A DNA stretch of 64,000 nucleotides. Source: Serinicoccus kebangsaanensis. Lineage in GTDB: Bacteria > Actinomycetota > Actinomycetes > Actinomycetales > Dermatophilaceae. The notes under the pieces were generated by a model. It had not been told where the DNA came from, ran no database searches, and saw only the letters and a program-made list of their open reading frames with translations. The position numbers and the translations under genes were made by a program. Each line of letters opens with the position of its first letter. Positions within the stretch are counted from its first letter, which is position 1. This document shows positions 15,780-24,418 of the stretch, one piece after another. The stretch is from the NCBI RefSeq assembly GCF_008919445.1, contig NZ_VSLG01000002.1, positions 310,001-374,000 on the forward strand, read 5' to 3'.

Positions 15780-17555
15780 TCAGCTCTCCGGCGGGGGCAC
15801 CGTCTCGCGCGGGGCCGGGTCCTTCGGCCGGCCGGTGAGCTTCTGCACCCGCCGCATCACCCAGGACGTGGCGACCTCACGGCCCGTGCTGACGTACTCC
15901 ACCGCCGAGTCGTGGAAGACCGTCGACCGCACCACCGCCAGGTCGAGCTCCCGACCCAGCAGCAGCAGGGTGTCACCCTCCTTGAGCTGCTGGTCCATGC
16001 CCGGGGTGAAGATGCGCCGACCCGCGCGGACCAGCACGGCGGGGTAGACGGCGAGCCGCACGTCCCGCTCGTCCGGGTCACGGAGCAGGTCGCCCAGGGT
16101 GAGCTCGTGCTCGCTCACCCACCGGACGGCAGCCGGTGCGCTGGTGAAGTCGAGGTCAAGCCGGGTCGAGATCGGCGTCTCGTCCCCGACGACGGCCACG
16201 ATCTCGTCCATCACCCTGCTGTCCCACTCGTCGTCCTCGTGCAGCACGTGGTCGATGAAGCTCCAGTAGTTCGGCGAGGTGATCCGGGCGACGGCCTCCC
16301 GGGCGAGCAGCTCGGTGGGGATGAAGACGGAGTCGGCGTCGAAGGCCTGCAGCGGGGCGGAGTTGACGGCGGAGTTCTGCCGGACGGCGATGAAGAGCTG
16401 GTCGTTCTCGATCCGCGCGTGAGCGGCGTTGGCCATGTTGACGATGTCGGACTCGGCACCCGCGATGAAGCCGACGGCGTCGGAGACGTCGGGGCGCCCG
16501 TCCGCCGGGTCGACCAGGATGACGTCCAGCCCGGCGCTCTCGAGGTCCCGGGTGACCTCGAAGCCGAAGGTGCCGTCGGCGCAGACCACCCACTGCCCCT
16601 CGGTCAGGTGCTGCAACCGGTGCGGCAGCACCGAGCCGCGCTTGCTCATCAGCCAGGAGGCCAGCCGGAAGCCGGCGGGCCGCCGGAGCGCCATCACGAG
16701 GTAGGCGCCGTAGCGGTCGAACGGGTTGATGATGACGTCGGCCGCGAAGTCGTGCATCTGCTGGGCGTGCTCCCGGTCGCTGCAGCGGGCGATCACCATC
16801 AGCTCGGGACGCAGCAGGTTGACCGTCATGACGACCGACAGGTTGGTCTCGTCGTTGTCGGTGAGCGCGAGCACCGCCTCGCAGTGGTCGTGCGCCAGCC
16901 CGGCGATGCCCAGCATCCGCGGGTCCCGGCCGCTGGCGGAGAAGCCCGGGTGGTCGCTCGCGTAGCCGTCCAGCGCCAGCTGCTGGATCCGGTCCGGGTT
17001 CTCGTCGAGCACCACGAAGTCGCGGCCCTGGTCCTCCAGCGCGCGGCATACCGCCTCCCCGGCCTGGCCGTAGCCCACGATCAGCACGAACGGGGTCTGG
17101 ATGCTGCGGACCTTGCGGCCGAAGCGCTGCAGCCGCAGGGCCTGCCGGAAGGTCTGCTCCTGCGACAGCGACAGCAGCGCGCCGATGCTGTAGGACCAGG
17201 CGACGACCGCCGCGTAGATCGTCAGGGTCACCCAGAGCCGCTGGGCGTAGCTGAACTCGTGCGGCACCTCGCCGTAGCCGATGGTCAGCCCGGTGTAGCT
17301 GATGACGTAGAAGCTGTCGAAGACGGTCAGCCGGTCGGGGTTCTCCTCGGTCCCCGGCATGGTGCTCAGCCCGAAGGTCATGATCGCGAACACGCTGACG
17401 AGCACCACCAGCGGCGCCCGCATCCGTCGCAGCACCATGAAGACCGCGTCGGTGGTGGGCAGCTCGGCCGGCACGTCCACCCGGTAGCGGCGGAGCGAGT
17501 CGGGGCGCGGGCGCGCGGGTTTGCCGCGACCGAGCAGCTGCAGGAGGTTGGCCAT
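15780..17555 (-). CDS. potassium channel protein with two RCK/TrkA_N domains
   Basis: 591 residues. Two membrane helices flank a pore loop with the selectivity filter TIGYG (SYTGLTIGYGEVP, about residue 95), a two-TM potassium channel core. Two regulatory NAD-binding domains follow: first VLIVGYGQAGEAVCRALEDQ with FVVLDENPDR, then a second starting at EGQWVVCADGTFGFEV. A TrkA_C-like segment (GRRIFTPGMDQQLKEGDTLLLLG) closes the protein. This is the MthK/Kch-type layout with tandem RCK domains in one chain. The DUF6394 membrane gene lies 18 bp upstream on the same strand, implying an operon. Confidence 0.92.
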   Translation of the reverse strand: MANLLQLLGRGKPARPRPDSLRRYRVDVPAELPTTDAVFMVLRRMRAPLVVLVSVFAIMTFGLSTMPGTEENPDRLTVFDSFYVISYTGLTIGYGEVPHEFSYAQRLWVTLTIYAAVVAWSYSIGALLSLSQEQTFRQALRLQRFGRKVRSIQTPFVLIVGYGQAGEAVCRALEDQGRDFVVLDENPDRIQQLALDGYASDHPGFSASGRDPRMLGIAGLAHDHCEAVLALTDNDETNLSVVMTVNLLRPELMVIARCSDREHAQQMHDFAADVIINPFDRYGAYLVMALRRPAGFRLASWLMSKRGSVLPHRLQHLTEGQWVVCADGTFGFEVTRDLESAGLDVILVDPADGRPDVSDAVGFIAGAESDIVNMANAAHARIENDQLFIAVRQNSAVNSAPLQAFDADSVFIPTELLAREAVARITSPNYWSFIDHVLHEDDEWDSRVMDEIVAVVGDETPISTRLDLDFTSAPAAVRWVSEHELTLGDLLRDPDERDVRLAVYPAVLVRAGRRIFTPGMDQQLKEGDTLLLLGRELDLAVVRSTVFHDSAVEYVSTGREVATSWVMRRVQKLTGRPKDPAPRETVPPPES

Positions 17556-17573
17556 GGGCGCCGGGTATGCCGG

Positions 17574-17960
17574 TCAGCGGCGGCGGTAGGAGACGGTCTC
17601 GACGACGAGCAGGATGATCGAGACGATGTTGGCGAGCAGGGCGCCCGCGGCGATGGAGACCACGCTGCTCATGTGCTGGCCGGTGAGGCCGCCCGGGTCG
17701 ACGTGCCGTGCCCAGATCCACACCAGGGCCGCGACGATCAGCTGGATGCTGGCCACCAGGCTGGTCGCGAGATGCACCGCGCCGATCTGGGTCCGGTCGC
17801 CGAACTTGAGGATCGTGGCGATGATGTTGACCACGACCGCGGCATAGAGCTCGTAGACGTTGTGCAGGCGAGGGTTGTCGATGTCCCCGATCACGTAGCC
17901 GAAGTTCAGGGTCGCCGCGAGCAGCACGAAGAAGCCGAAGACGACTTTCTCAAGATTCAC
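17574..17960 (-). CDS. DUF6394-like small membrane protein
   Basis: 128 residues from GTG 17960 (MNLEKVVFGFFVLLAATLNFGYVIGDIDNP). Four hydrophobic helices fill the protein, including VYELYAAVVVNIIATILKFGD and AIAAGALLANIVSIILLVVETV-like segments. This matches DUF6394, small proteins commonly encoded next to TrkA_N-containing potassium channels. An accessory role in K+ transport is inferred from that linkage. Translation precedes the channel gene by 18 bp. Confidence 0.82.
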   Translation of the reverse strand: MNLEKVVFGFFVLLAATLNFGYVIGDIDNPRLHNVYELYAAVVVNIIATILKFGDRTQIGAVHLATSLVASIQLIVAALVWIWARHVDPGGLTGQHMSSVVSIAAGALLANIVSIILLVVETVSYRRR

Positions 17961-18001
17961 ACCACCGACGATAACGCCGCAGGTCTGTCGGCGCTGCTTT
18001 C

Positions 18002-18014
18002 TATGATGCGGGTC
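18002..18014 (+). promoter_or_regulatory. -10 element for a leaderless sprT-like gene
   Basis: TATGAT at 18002-18007 is one mismatch from the consensus -10 and lies 7 nt before ATG 18015. Transcription would begin at the start codon. No Shine-Dalgarno is present. Confidence 0.5.
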
Positions 18015-18530
18015 ATGAATCTGGAGGAGGCGGGCCGGATGGCCCGAGGATTGATGGGGGAGCACGGACTGCGGGGATGGGGGTTCGGGTTCGACCGGGC
18101 CAAGGTCCGCGCCGGGGCGTGCCACTGGGCGGCCCACCGGATCACGCTGAGCGCACCGATCACGCAGGCGCACGACGCGGAGCAGGTGCGCGAGACCGTG
18201 CTGCACGAGGTCGCGCACGCCCTGGTGGGACCGCGGCACGGGCACGACGCCGTGTGGCGGTCGCAGGCCCGGGCGATCGGCTCCACGGGCGACCGGTGCT
18301 ACCAGGCGGAGGTGCCGGTCGTGGCGGGTCGGTGGCAGGGTCGCTGCGCCGCCGGCCACGTCGTGCACCGGCACCGACGTCCCACGAGGGTCCTGGTCTG
18401 CACCCGCTGCCGGGGTGTGCCAGCGCTGGACCGGGTGATCTCGTGGAGCCACGACGGGCGGCCGGTCGACCACGCCGAGCTGGGTCCGGCGGTGCGGGAG
18501 ACCTTGCAACGGTTGCACACCTTGACGTGA
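18015..18530 (+). CDS. SprT-like zinc metalloprotease-fold protein
   Basis: 171 residues. The HExxH zinc motif is HEVAHALVG (about residue 61), followed by RHGHDAVW. A C-terminal treble-clef-like zinc binding pattern is seen in GRCAAGHVVHRHRR ... VCTRCRG. This is the SprT-like (PF10263) order. ATGs at 18003 and 18006 are in frame, but 18015 fits the leaderless promoter. Eukaryotic SPRTN cleaves DNA-protein crosslinks; the bacterial role is not established. It stands alone before the sugar ABC operon. Confidence 0.85.
   Translation: MNLEEAGRMARGLMGEHGLRGWGFGFDRAKVRAGACHWAAHRITLSAPITQAHDAEQVRETVLHEVAHALVGPRHGHDAVWRSQARAIGSTGDRCYQAEVPVVAGRWQGRCAAGHVVHRHRRPTRVLVCTRCRGVPALDRVISWSHDGRPVDHAELGPAVRETLQRLHTLT
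18505..18517. promoter_or_regulatory. possible LacI-family operator
   Basis: TGCAAC-G-GTTGCA is a perfect dyad resembling LacI-family operators (TTGCAA..TTGCAA type). It lies in the end of the sprT-like gene, 187 bp before the sugar-binding protein start. The odd centre and the coding location weaken it, and no LacI regulator gene is in the window. Confidence 0.25.
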
Positions 18531-18703
18531 CGGCACCCGAGTGGTCGTCAGCTCGATCCAGGGTGAACAATCCGTGATCAAAGCGTGACCTTGGAGGGGG
18601 TCCGGAGGGCGGGTGACTGGGCTATGTTGCCCATGAGTTGCCCTGGTGACGACGCCCCAACTCCGTGAGGTGGCCGCACGGGCACGGATGGAGAAGGGAG
18701 CCA

Positions 18704-20083
18704 ATGGTGGCGACTACGAGGTGGCGACGTGCCACGGTGCCCGCGCTGACGGCAGCTGCGGCGCTGACCCTGACCGGATGCCTGCAGAACCCGGATGCCG
18801 GCTCGGGGGGTGGTGTCGGTGCCGTGGGCGCGGAGCCCGAGGAAGGTGACGGATCGGTCACGATCTTCGGCGCCTTCGGTGGCGCCGAGGAGGAGCAGTT
18901 CAACGCCTCTCTCGCGCCCTTCGAGGAGGAGACCGGGATCGACATCCAGTACGTCTCCGACCAGGACTTCACCAACACCATCCAGGTGCGCGTGGACGCC
19001 GGCGACGCGCCGGACATCGGCCTGTTCCCGCAGCCCGGTGGCGTGCTCGACCTGGCCGAGCGCGGAGCGCTCGTGCCCATCGACGCGATGCTCGACTACG
19101 ACGCGATCGACGCGACCCTGGTCAACGGCTTCCTCGACTCGGCGCGCTACGACGGGCGGGTCTACGCCGCCCCGATGCGCATGGCGGTCAAGTCGATCGT
19201 CTGGTACCCGAAGCAGGCCTACGACGAGGGAGGCTGGAACACCGAGCCGGCCGACCTGGCCGAGCTGTCCGACGTCGCCGAGCAGATCCGCTCCCAGGGC
19301 GACACCCCGCCGTGGTGCATCGGCTGGCAGTCCGACCAGGCGACCGGCTGGGTCGGGACCGACTGGGTGGAGGAGTACATGCTCCGTCTGCACGGTCCGG
19401 ACGTCTACGACGACTGGATCTACCACCGCATCCCGTTCAACGACGAGCGGGTGGTCGAGGCCATCGAGACCTACGGCGAGCTCGCCAACACCGACGGCAA
19501 CGTGCTCGGCGGCGCCCGAGGCATCCTCAACACGCCCTTCGCCGAGGCGATGAACCCGGCCTTCGCCGACGACCCCGGGTGCTACCTCATGCGCCAGGGC
19601 AACTTCGCCACCGGGTTCTTCCCCGAGGACATCCAGGCCAACCTGGACGAGGAGATCGGCATCTTCGTCTTCCCGCCGGCGGCGGACGGCTTCGACGGCC
19701 AGCCCATCCTCGGCGGTGGCGACCTCGCGGCGGCCTTCGAGTACGACACGGACGTCGCCGCGGTGATGGAGTTCCTCTCCTCGGACGAGTTCGGTGGTCC
19801 GTGGGCGCAGGCCGGTGGCTGGCTGAGCCCGCACACCACCTTCGACGCCTCCCTCTACCCCGACGAGACGACCCGGCAGATCGCCGAGATGGGCTACACC
19901 GCGGACGTCTTCCGCTACGACGGCTCGGACGTCATGCCGCGCGAGGTCGGCTCCGGCTCGTTCTGGACCGGCATGGTCGAGTTCCAGTCCGGTGACAAGA
20001 CGGCCCAGCAGGTCGCCGACGACATCGAGAACGGCTGGCCGCAGAGTGCCGAGCCGACCGACGAGGAGGGTGAGGACCAGTGA
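18704..20083 (+). CDS. sugar ABC transporter substrate-binding lipoprotein
   Basis: 459 residues from ATG 18704 with a GGGAG just upstream. The lipoprotein signal has Cys26 (LTLTGCLQNP). The mature part is a cluster B extracellular solute-binding protein: VTIFGAFGGAEEEQFNASLAPFEEETGIDIQYV, then VRVDAGDAPDIGLFPQPGGVLDLAERG and AAPMRMAVKSIVWYPKQAYDEGGW, with many tryptophans for sugar stacking. It resembles AglE-type alpha-glucoside binders. It overlaps the first permease gene by 4 bp. The amylosucrase downstream supports sucrose or another alpha-glucoside as ligand (inference). Confidence 0.92.
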   Translation: MVATTRWRRATVPALTAAAALTLTGCLQNPDAGSGGGVGAVGAEPEEGDGSVTIFGAFGGAEEEQFNASLAPFEEETGIDIQYVSDQDFTNTIQVRVDAGDAPDIGLFPQPGGVLDLAERGALVPIDAMLDYDAIDATLVNGFLDSARYDGRVYAAPMRMAVKSIVWYPKQAYDEGGWNTEPADLAELSDVAEQIRSQGDTPPWCIGWQSDQATGWVGTDWVEEYMLRLHGPDVYDDWIYHRIPFNDERVVEAIETYGELANTDGNVLGGARGILNTPFAEAMNPAFADDPGCYLMRQGNFATGFFPEDIQANLDEEIGIFVFPPAADGFDGQPILGGGDLAAAFEYDTDVAAVMEFLSSDEFGGPWAQAGGWLSPHTTFDASLYPDETTRQIAEMGYTADVFRYDGSDVMPREVGSGSFWTGMVEFQSGDKTAQQVADDIENGWPQSAEPTDEEGEDQ

Positions 20084-21279
20084 GCACCACGTCCTCGACC
20101 CCACCCGTGGGGGAGGAGGTGCCCCAGGTCCCCGACGACGCAGGATCCTCGCCGGAGGCCACCGTCCCCTCCGACGCCGGTCTGCAACCGGTGAAGCTGC
20201 TCCTCGGAGTGCTCGGCATCGCCGTGTCCGTCTACCTGATGGGCAACCTCTTCCTCGCCTTCGCGTGGTACCCGCAGTGGTTCTTCGACAGCAAGATCCT
20301 CATGGGCATCCTCGGCCTGGTCGTCGGTGTCGGCGGCGCGGCCGTCCTGTTCTGGTTCCTCAACATGGCGATCGAGGCGCTCCCGCGCAGGTTGGAGCAC
20401 GGCGTCATGCCGTATGCCTTCCTGCTCCCCGGCTTCTCGCTCATCGGCCTGATGCTGCTGTTCCCCACGGTGCAGACGATCCACTACAGCTTCGCGAACG
20501 CCCGCTCCACGGCATACGTCGACCCGATCTGGGCCAACTTCGCGAGCCTGTTCGGCAGCGCTGACTTCTGGTCGGCGATGCTCAACAACCTGCTGTGGAT
20601 CGCGATCGTCCCGGCGATCACCGTCGCCCTCGGCGTCGTGGTCGCGGTGCTGGCGGACAAGCTGTCCGCCGGCAGCGAGAAGTGGTCGAAGAGCTTCATC
20701 TTCATGCCGATGGCGATCAGCTTCGTCGCGGCGTCGGCGATCTGGCTGACCACGGTCTACGGCTACCGCCCGCCAGGTGAGCCGCAGACGGCCTCGCTCA
20801 ACGCGATCTGGGTCAACTGGTTCGGCCAGGACCCGGCCAGCTGGCTGGACATCGACACCGCGCGGCTGAACAGCCTGCTGCTCATGGTCATCCTCATCTG
20901 GCTGCAGACCGGCTTCGCGATGGTGCTGCTGAGCTCGGCGATCAAGGGAGTGCCGGAGGACACCCTCGAGGCCGCGCGCATCGACGGCGCCTCCGAGTGG
21001 CAGATCTTCTGGCAGGTGATCATCCCGCAGATCTGGGGGACCATCATCACCGTCTTCATCACGGTGCTCATCCTGGTGATGAAGGTCTTCGACATCGTCT
21101 ACGTCCTCACCAACGGGCGCAACAACACCGACGTCATCGCGAACATGTTCTTCCGCGAGATGTTCACCAACCGTGACGGCGGTCGGGCGACGGCCCTCAT
21201 CGTGGTCCTGCTCGTCGCGATCATCCCCATCCTGATCTACCAGGTCAGGGACTTCCGGAAGCAGGAGGCCATGCGATGA
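20080..21279 (+). CDS. sugar ABC transporter permease (AglF/MalF-like)
   Basis: 399 residues from GTG 20080 overlapping the previous stop (GTGA). The N-terminal extension of about 35 polar residues is followed by eight or so hydrophobic helices. The EAA loop that contacts the ATPase is EAARIDGASEWQIFWQVIIPQI (about residues 303-325), intact. It is larger than MalG-type partners, as usual for the MalF side. No ATPase gene lies nearby, so a shared MsiK-type ATPase elsewhere is likely. Confidence 0.93.
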   Translation: MSTTSSTPPVGEEVPQVPDDAGSSPEATVPSDAGLQPVKLLLGVLGIAVSVYLMGNLFLAFAWYPQWFFDSKILMGILGLVVGVGGAAVLFWFLNMAIEALPRRLEHGVMPYAFLLPGFSLIGLMLLFPTVQTIHYSFANARSTAYVDPIWANFASLFGSADFWSAMLNNLLWIAIVPAITVALGVVVAVLADKLSAGSEKWSKSFIFMPMAISFVAASAIWLTTVYGYRPPGEPQTASLNAIWVNWFGQDPASWLDIDTARLNSLLLMVILIWLQTGFAMVLLSSAIKGVPEDTLEAARIDGASEWQIFWQVIIPQIWGTIITVFITVLILVMKVFDIVYVLTNGRNNTDVIANMFFREMFTNRDGGRATALIVVLLVAIIPILIYQVRDFRKQEAMR

Positions 21280-22172
21280 GCACCACCACGACGACAGCGC
21301 CCCGCGCTGGCGGGCGCGGACGCCTCAAGGACGGGCGTCCACGCAGCCCCGTCTCCATGGTGACGATGCTGGTCCTCGCGGTGCTGTGGACGCTGCCGAC
21401 GCTGGGCCTGCTGGTCACCAGCTTCCGCAGCCGGGACGATGCACTCAACAGCGGGTGGTGGTCCGCGATCGTCAACCCGTTCGGCACCTCGTGGACCTTC
21501 GACAACTATCGACGTGTCTTCGAGATGTCCGACATGGGCAACGCGTTCCTCAACGGTGTGGTCGTGGCCGTCCCGGCGACGATCATCCCGATCATGTTCG
21601 CAGCCTTCGCCGCCTATGCCTTCACCTTCCTGGACTTCCGCTTCAAGGAGACGCTGTTCATCACCATCGTCGCGGTGATGGTGGTCCCGATCCACGTGGC
21701 CTTCCAGCCGCTGCTCAACCTGTTCGGACCGAACGGGCTCGGGATCGCGGGGCAGTACCTCGCGGTGTGGCTGCTGCACACCGGCTTCGGCATGCCGTTG
21801 TGCATCTACGTGCTGCGCAACTACATGTCCTCGCTGCCCTTCAGTGTGGTCGAGTCGGCGCGGATCGACGGGTGCACCAACTTCCAGATCTTCTGGAAGC
21901 TGGTGGCGCCGATGGCGATGCCCGCGATGGCGGCCTTCGCCACCCTGCAGTTCCTGTGGGTGTGGAACGACCTGCTCATCGCCAAGCTGTTCCTCGCCAA
22001 CGACAACACCACGGTGATCGTCAAGCTGCAGCAGCTGCTGGGCACGCAGGGCCAGGGCGCCGAGCTGCTGACCGCGGGTGCCTTCATCTCGATGGTGCTG
22101 CCGATGATCGTCTTCTTCGTGCTCCAGAACTTCCTGGTGCGCGGCATGACGAGCGGTGCCGTCAAGGGCTGA
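21276..22172 (+). CDS. sugar ABC transporter permease (AglG/MalG-like)
   Basis: 298 residues starting at ATG 21276 (ATGA overlap). Six hydrophobic helices and the EAA motif ESARIDGCTNFQIFWKLVAPMAMP (about residue 195) are visible. It pairs with the preceding permease to form the import channel. The protein ends GMTSGAVKG, a common MalG-type C-terminus. A 15-bp perfect hairpin 11 bp after its stop separates it from the amylosucrase gene. Confidence 0.94.
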   Translation: MSTTTTTAPRAGGRGRLKDGRPRSPVSMVTMLVLAVLWTLPTLGLLVTSFRSRDDALNSGWWSAIVNPFGTSWTFDNYRRVFEMSDMGNAFLNGVVVAVPATIIPIMFAAFAAYAFTFLDFRFKETLFITIVAVMVVPIHVAFQPLLNLFGPNGLGIAGQYLAVWLLHTGFGMPLCIYVLRNYMSSLPFSVVESARIDGCTNFQIFWKLVAPMAMPAMAAFATLQFLWVWNDLLIAKLFLANDNTTVIVKLQQLLGTQGQGAELLTAGAFISMVLPMIVFFVLQNFLVRGMTSGAVKG

Positions 22173-22183
22173 GCACGCACCGA

Positions 22184-22219
22184 GGTGGCGGGGGTGCCGG
22201 GCAGGGCACCCCCGCCACC
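22184..22219 (+). terminator. 15-bp perfect hairpin after the ABC operon
   Basis: GGTGGCGGGGGTGCC (22184-22198), 6-nt loop, exact complement at 22205-22219. It begins 11 bp after the permease stop and has no U-run. Confidence 0.75.
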
Positions 22220-22230
22220 GCACGTCCGAC

Positions 22231-22350
22231 CCGACCGGGCGTCGCGTGTGGTTGCCCCTGAGCCCACCGGACGTCGCGTGTGGTTGCCCCTGACCCGACC
22301 GGGCGTCGCGTGTGGTTGCCCCTGACCCCACCGGGCGCCGCGTGTGGTGG
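22231..22350. repeat. tandem 32-bp repeat array, about 4 units
   Basis: The core GTCGCGTGTGGTTGC starts at 22241, 22273 and 22305, and a degenerate fourth copy at 22337, so the period is exactly 32 bp. The units differ by one or two bases, and the last ends GCGTGTGGTGG. The array fills the gap between the terminator and the amylosucrase start. The same core, with a different tail, forms the array at 49306-49393. Confidence 0.9.
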
Positions 22351-22359
22351 GATGAGCCT

Positions 22360-24351
22360 GTGACACGTGAACTCCCCTGGCCCGTGGCACTCCCGGAGGA
22401 CGCGCGCTCCCGGGTCGAGACGATCCTCGCCCCACTGGCCGAGCACCGCCGGACCACGTTCGCCCTGCGCGTGGCCCGGTGGTGGGACGACCTCGTCGCC
22501 GGCCTGGCGCCCTATCCCGATCCCCTCGCCGTGGCCGCGCGCTCGCTCGAGCTGGCCGCGAGGGCATACCTCGACCGGGACGAGGAGCTGCACCTGCTGG
22601 ACGAGCGCCGCTCGCTGGAGCCGGACTGGTTCCAGCGCCCGGGCATGGTCGGCTACGCCGGGTATGCCGAGCGGCTCACCCCCGAAGGCACGCTCGCCGC
22701 ACTCCCCGGGCTGGCCGACCACCTCGAGGGCCTCGGCGTGGGCTACCTGCACCTCATGCCGCTGCTGCAGCCACGCCCGTCGCCCAACGACGGGGGGTAT
22801 GCCGTGGCCGACTACCGGTCCGTGCGCACCGACCTCGGCACCATGGACGACCTGCGCGACCTCACCGCCAGCCTGCGGACCCGCGGCATCAGCCTGTGCC
22901 TGGACCTGGTGCTCAACCACGTGGCCCGCGAGCACGAGTGGGCCCGCGCCGCGCGGGCGGGCGACGAGCGCTACCGCCGCTACTTCCACATCTACCCCGA
23001 CCGGGAGATCCCCGACGCCTACGAGCGCACCCTCCTGGAGGTCTTCCCGGACTTCGCGCCGGGCAACTTCACCTGGGACGAGGAGCTCCGGGGCTGGGTG
23101 TGGACGACCTTCAACAGCTACCAGTGGGACCTCGCGTGGGACAACCCCGACGTCTTCTGCGAGCTCGCCGACGTCATCCTCTACCTGGCCAACCAGGGCG
23201 TGGAGATCCTGCGGCTGGACGCCATCGCCTTCATCTGGAAGCGGATGGGCACGCAGTGCCAGAACCAGCCGGAGGTGCACCAGCTCACCCAGGCGCTGCG
23301 CTCCCTGGCCCGGATCACGGCGCCCGCGCTGATCTTCAAGGCCGAGGCCATCGTCGGGCCGAACCAGGTGGTCCACTACCTCGGGCGGGGCAGACACCAC
23401 GGGAAGGTGTCCGACCTCGCCTACCACAACAGCCTCATGGTGCAGATCTGGTCGATGCTCGCCAGCGGCGACGCACGGCTGTCGACGCACGCGCTCGGCC
23501 GGTTCCCGGTCGTGCCGGCGAGCACGGCCTGGATCACCTACCTGCGCTGCCACGACGACATCGGCTGGGCCATCGACGACGACGACGCGCGGTCGGTGAT
23601 GGTCGACGGCCACGGCCACCGGACCTTCCTCTCGGACTACTACGCCGGGGACTTCGACGGCTCCTGGTCCCGCGGGCTGGTCTTCCAGCACAACCCCGCC
23701 ACCGGCGACAAGCGCATCTCCGGGTCGGCCGCCAGCCTGGCCGGTCTCGAGCGGGCGGTGACGTCCCTGGACGAGGCGGTCGGGCAGGACGCCCTCGAGG
23801 AGGCGCAGGCCGACGTGGACCAGGCGGTGGCCCGGGTGCTGCTCGGCTACGCGATCGTCTACGGCTTCGGCGGGATCCCGGTCATCTGGTCCGGCGACGA
23901 GATCGCCACGTTGAACGACCAGGACTGGGATGCCGTGCCCGAGCACGCCGACGACAACCGGTGGGTGCACCGGCCACGGCTGGACCGGGACAGGCTGGCG
24001 CACGCGGGCGCGGACCCCGACTCCCCCGAGGGCCGGGTGCTGGCGGGTATGCGCCATCTCGCCGCGGCGCGGAGCTCGCTCCCGCACCTGCACGCGAGCG
24101 TCGGTGCCGCCGTGGTGGCGGCTCCCGACCCGGCCGTCTTCGTGGTGGTGCGGCGCCACCCCGTGGGGCCGATGATCGGGCTCTACAACCTCACCGGGAC
24201 CGGGCGCAGCGTCCCGGGCTGGTGGGTGCGCGAGCTCGGGCTGCCGCTGGAGCAGGCCGTGGACGCCCTCAACGGCTACCCGCCCAGCCTCCAGCCGGAC
24301 GGCTCGATCTACCTCTCGACCTACCAACCGGTCTGGCTGGTCCGCGGCTGA
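22360..24351 (+). CDS. amylosucrase (GH13 subfamily 4-like)
   Basis: 663 residues from GTG 22360. An upstream in-frame GTG lies inside the repeat array and is less likely. The (beta/alpha)8 domain has the GH13 catalytic residues: nucleophile Asp in EILRLDAIAFIW, acid/base Glu in LIFKAEAIVGPN, and the transition-state Asp in LRCHDDIGWAIDDDD. SPNDGGYAVADYRSVR and LVLNHVAREHEWA are typical of the subfamily. Amylosucrases move glucose from sucrose to glucan chains; some homologues hydrolyse or isomerise sucrose. Length is normal. It follows the sugar ABC genes, fitting intracellular use of the imported disaccharide. Confidence 0.92.
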   Translation: MTRELPWPVALPEDARSRVETILAPLAEHRRTTFALRVARWWDDLVAGLAPYPDPLAVAARSLELAARAYLDRDEELHLLDERRSLEPDWFQRPGMVGYAGYAERLTPEGTLAALPGLADHLEGLGVGYLHLMPLLQPRPSPNDGGYAVADYRSVRTDLGTMDDLRDLTASLRTRGISLCLDLVLNHVAREHEWARAARAGDERYRRYFHIYPDREIPDAYERTLLEVFPDFAPGNFTWDEELRGWVWTTFNSYQWDLAWDNPDVFCELADVILYLANQGVEILRLDAIAFIWKRMGTQCQNQPEVHQLTQALRSLARITAPALIFKAEAIVGPNQVVHYLGRGRHHGKVSDLAYHNSLMVQIWSMLASGDARLSTHALGRFPVVPASTAWITYLRCHDDIGWAIDDDDARSVMVDGHGHRTFLSDYYAGDFDGSWSRGLVFQHNPATGDKRISGSAASLAGLERAVTSLDEAVGQDALEEAQADVDQAVARVLLGYAIVYGFGGIPVIWSGDEIATLNDQDWDAVPEHADDNRWVHRPRLDRDRLAHAGADPDSPEGRVLAGMRHLAAARSSLPHLHASVGAAVVAAPDPAVFVVVRRHPVGPMIGLYNLTGTGRSVPGWWVRELGLPLEQAVDALNGYPPSLQPDGSIYLSTYQPVWLVRG

Positions 24352-24404
24352 CGAGCCGCGGGTGGACACCGGCGGTGCGTGCACCTCCCCGGCCGTCCCG
24401 GGCG

Positions 24405-24418
24405 CATACTGTGTCGCC
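24405..24418 (+). promoter_or_regulatory. -10 element for a probably leaderless murE-like gene
   Basis: CATACT at 24405-24410 lies 8 nt before ATG 24419. No ribosome site is present in the intervening bases. Confidence 0.4.

Noticed and set aside
15555-18530. 991-residue open frame ending in the SprT-like protein
   Set aside because: Only the last 171 residues carry coding signal; the rest is antisense to the potassium-channel gene.
22231-22350. CRISPR array
   Set aside because: The 32-bp units are directly tandem with no unique spacers, and no cas genes are in the window.
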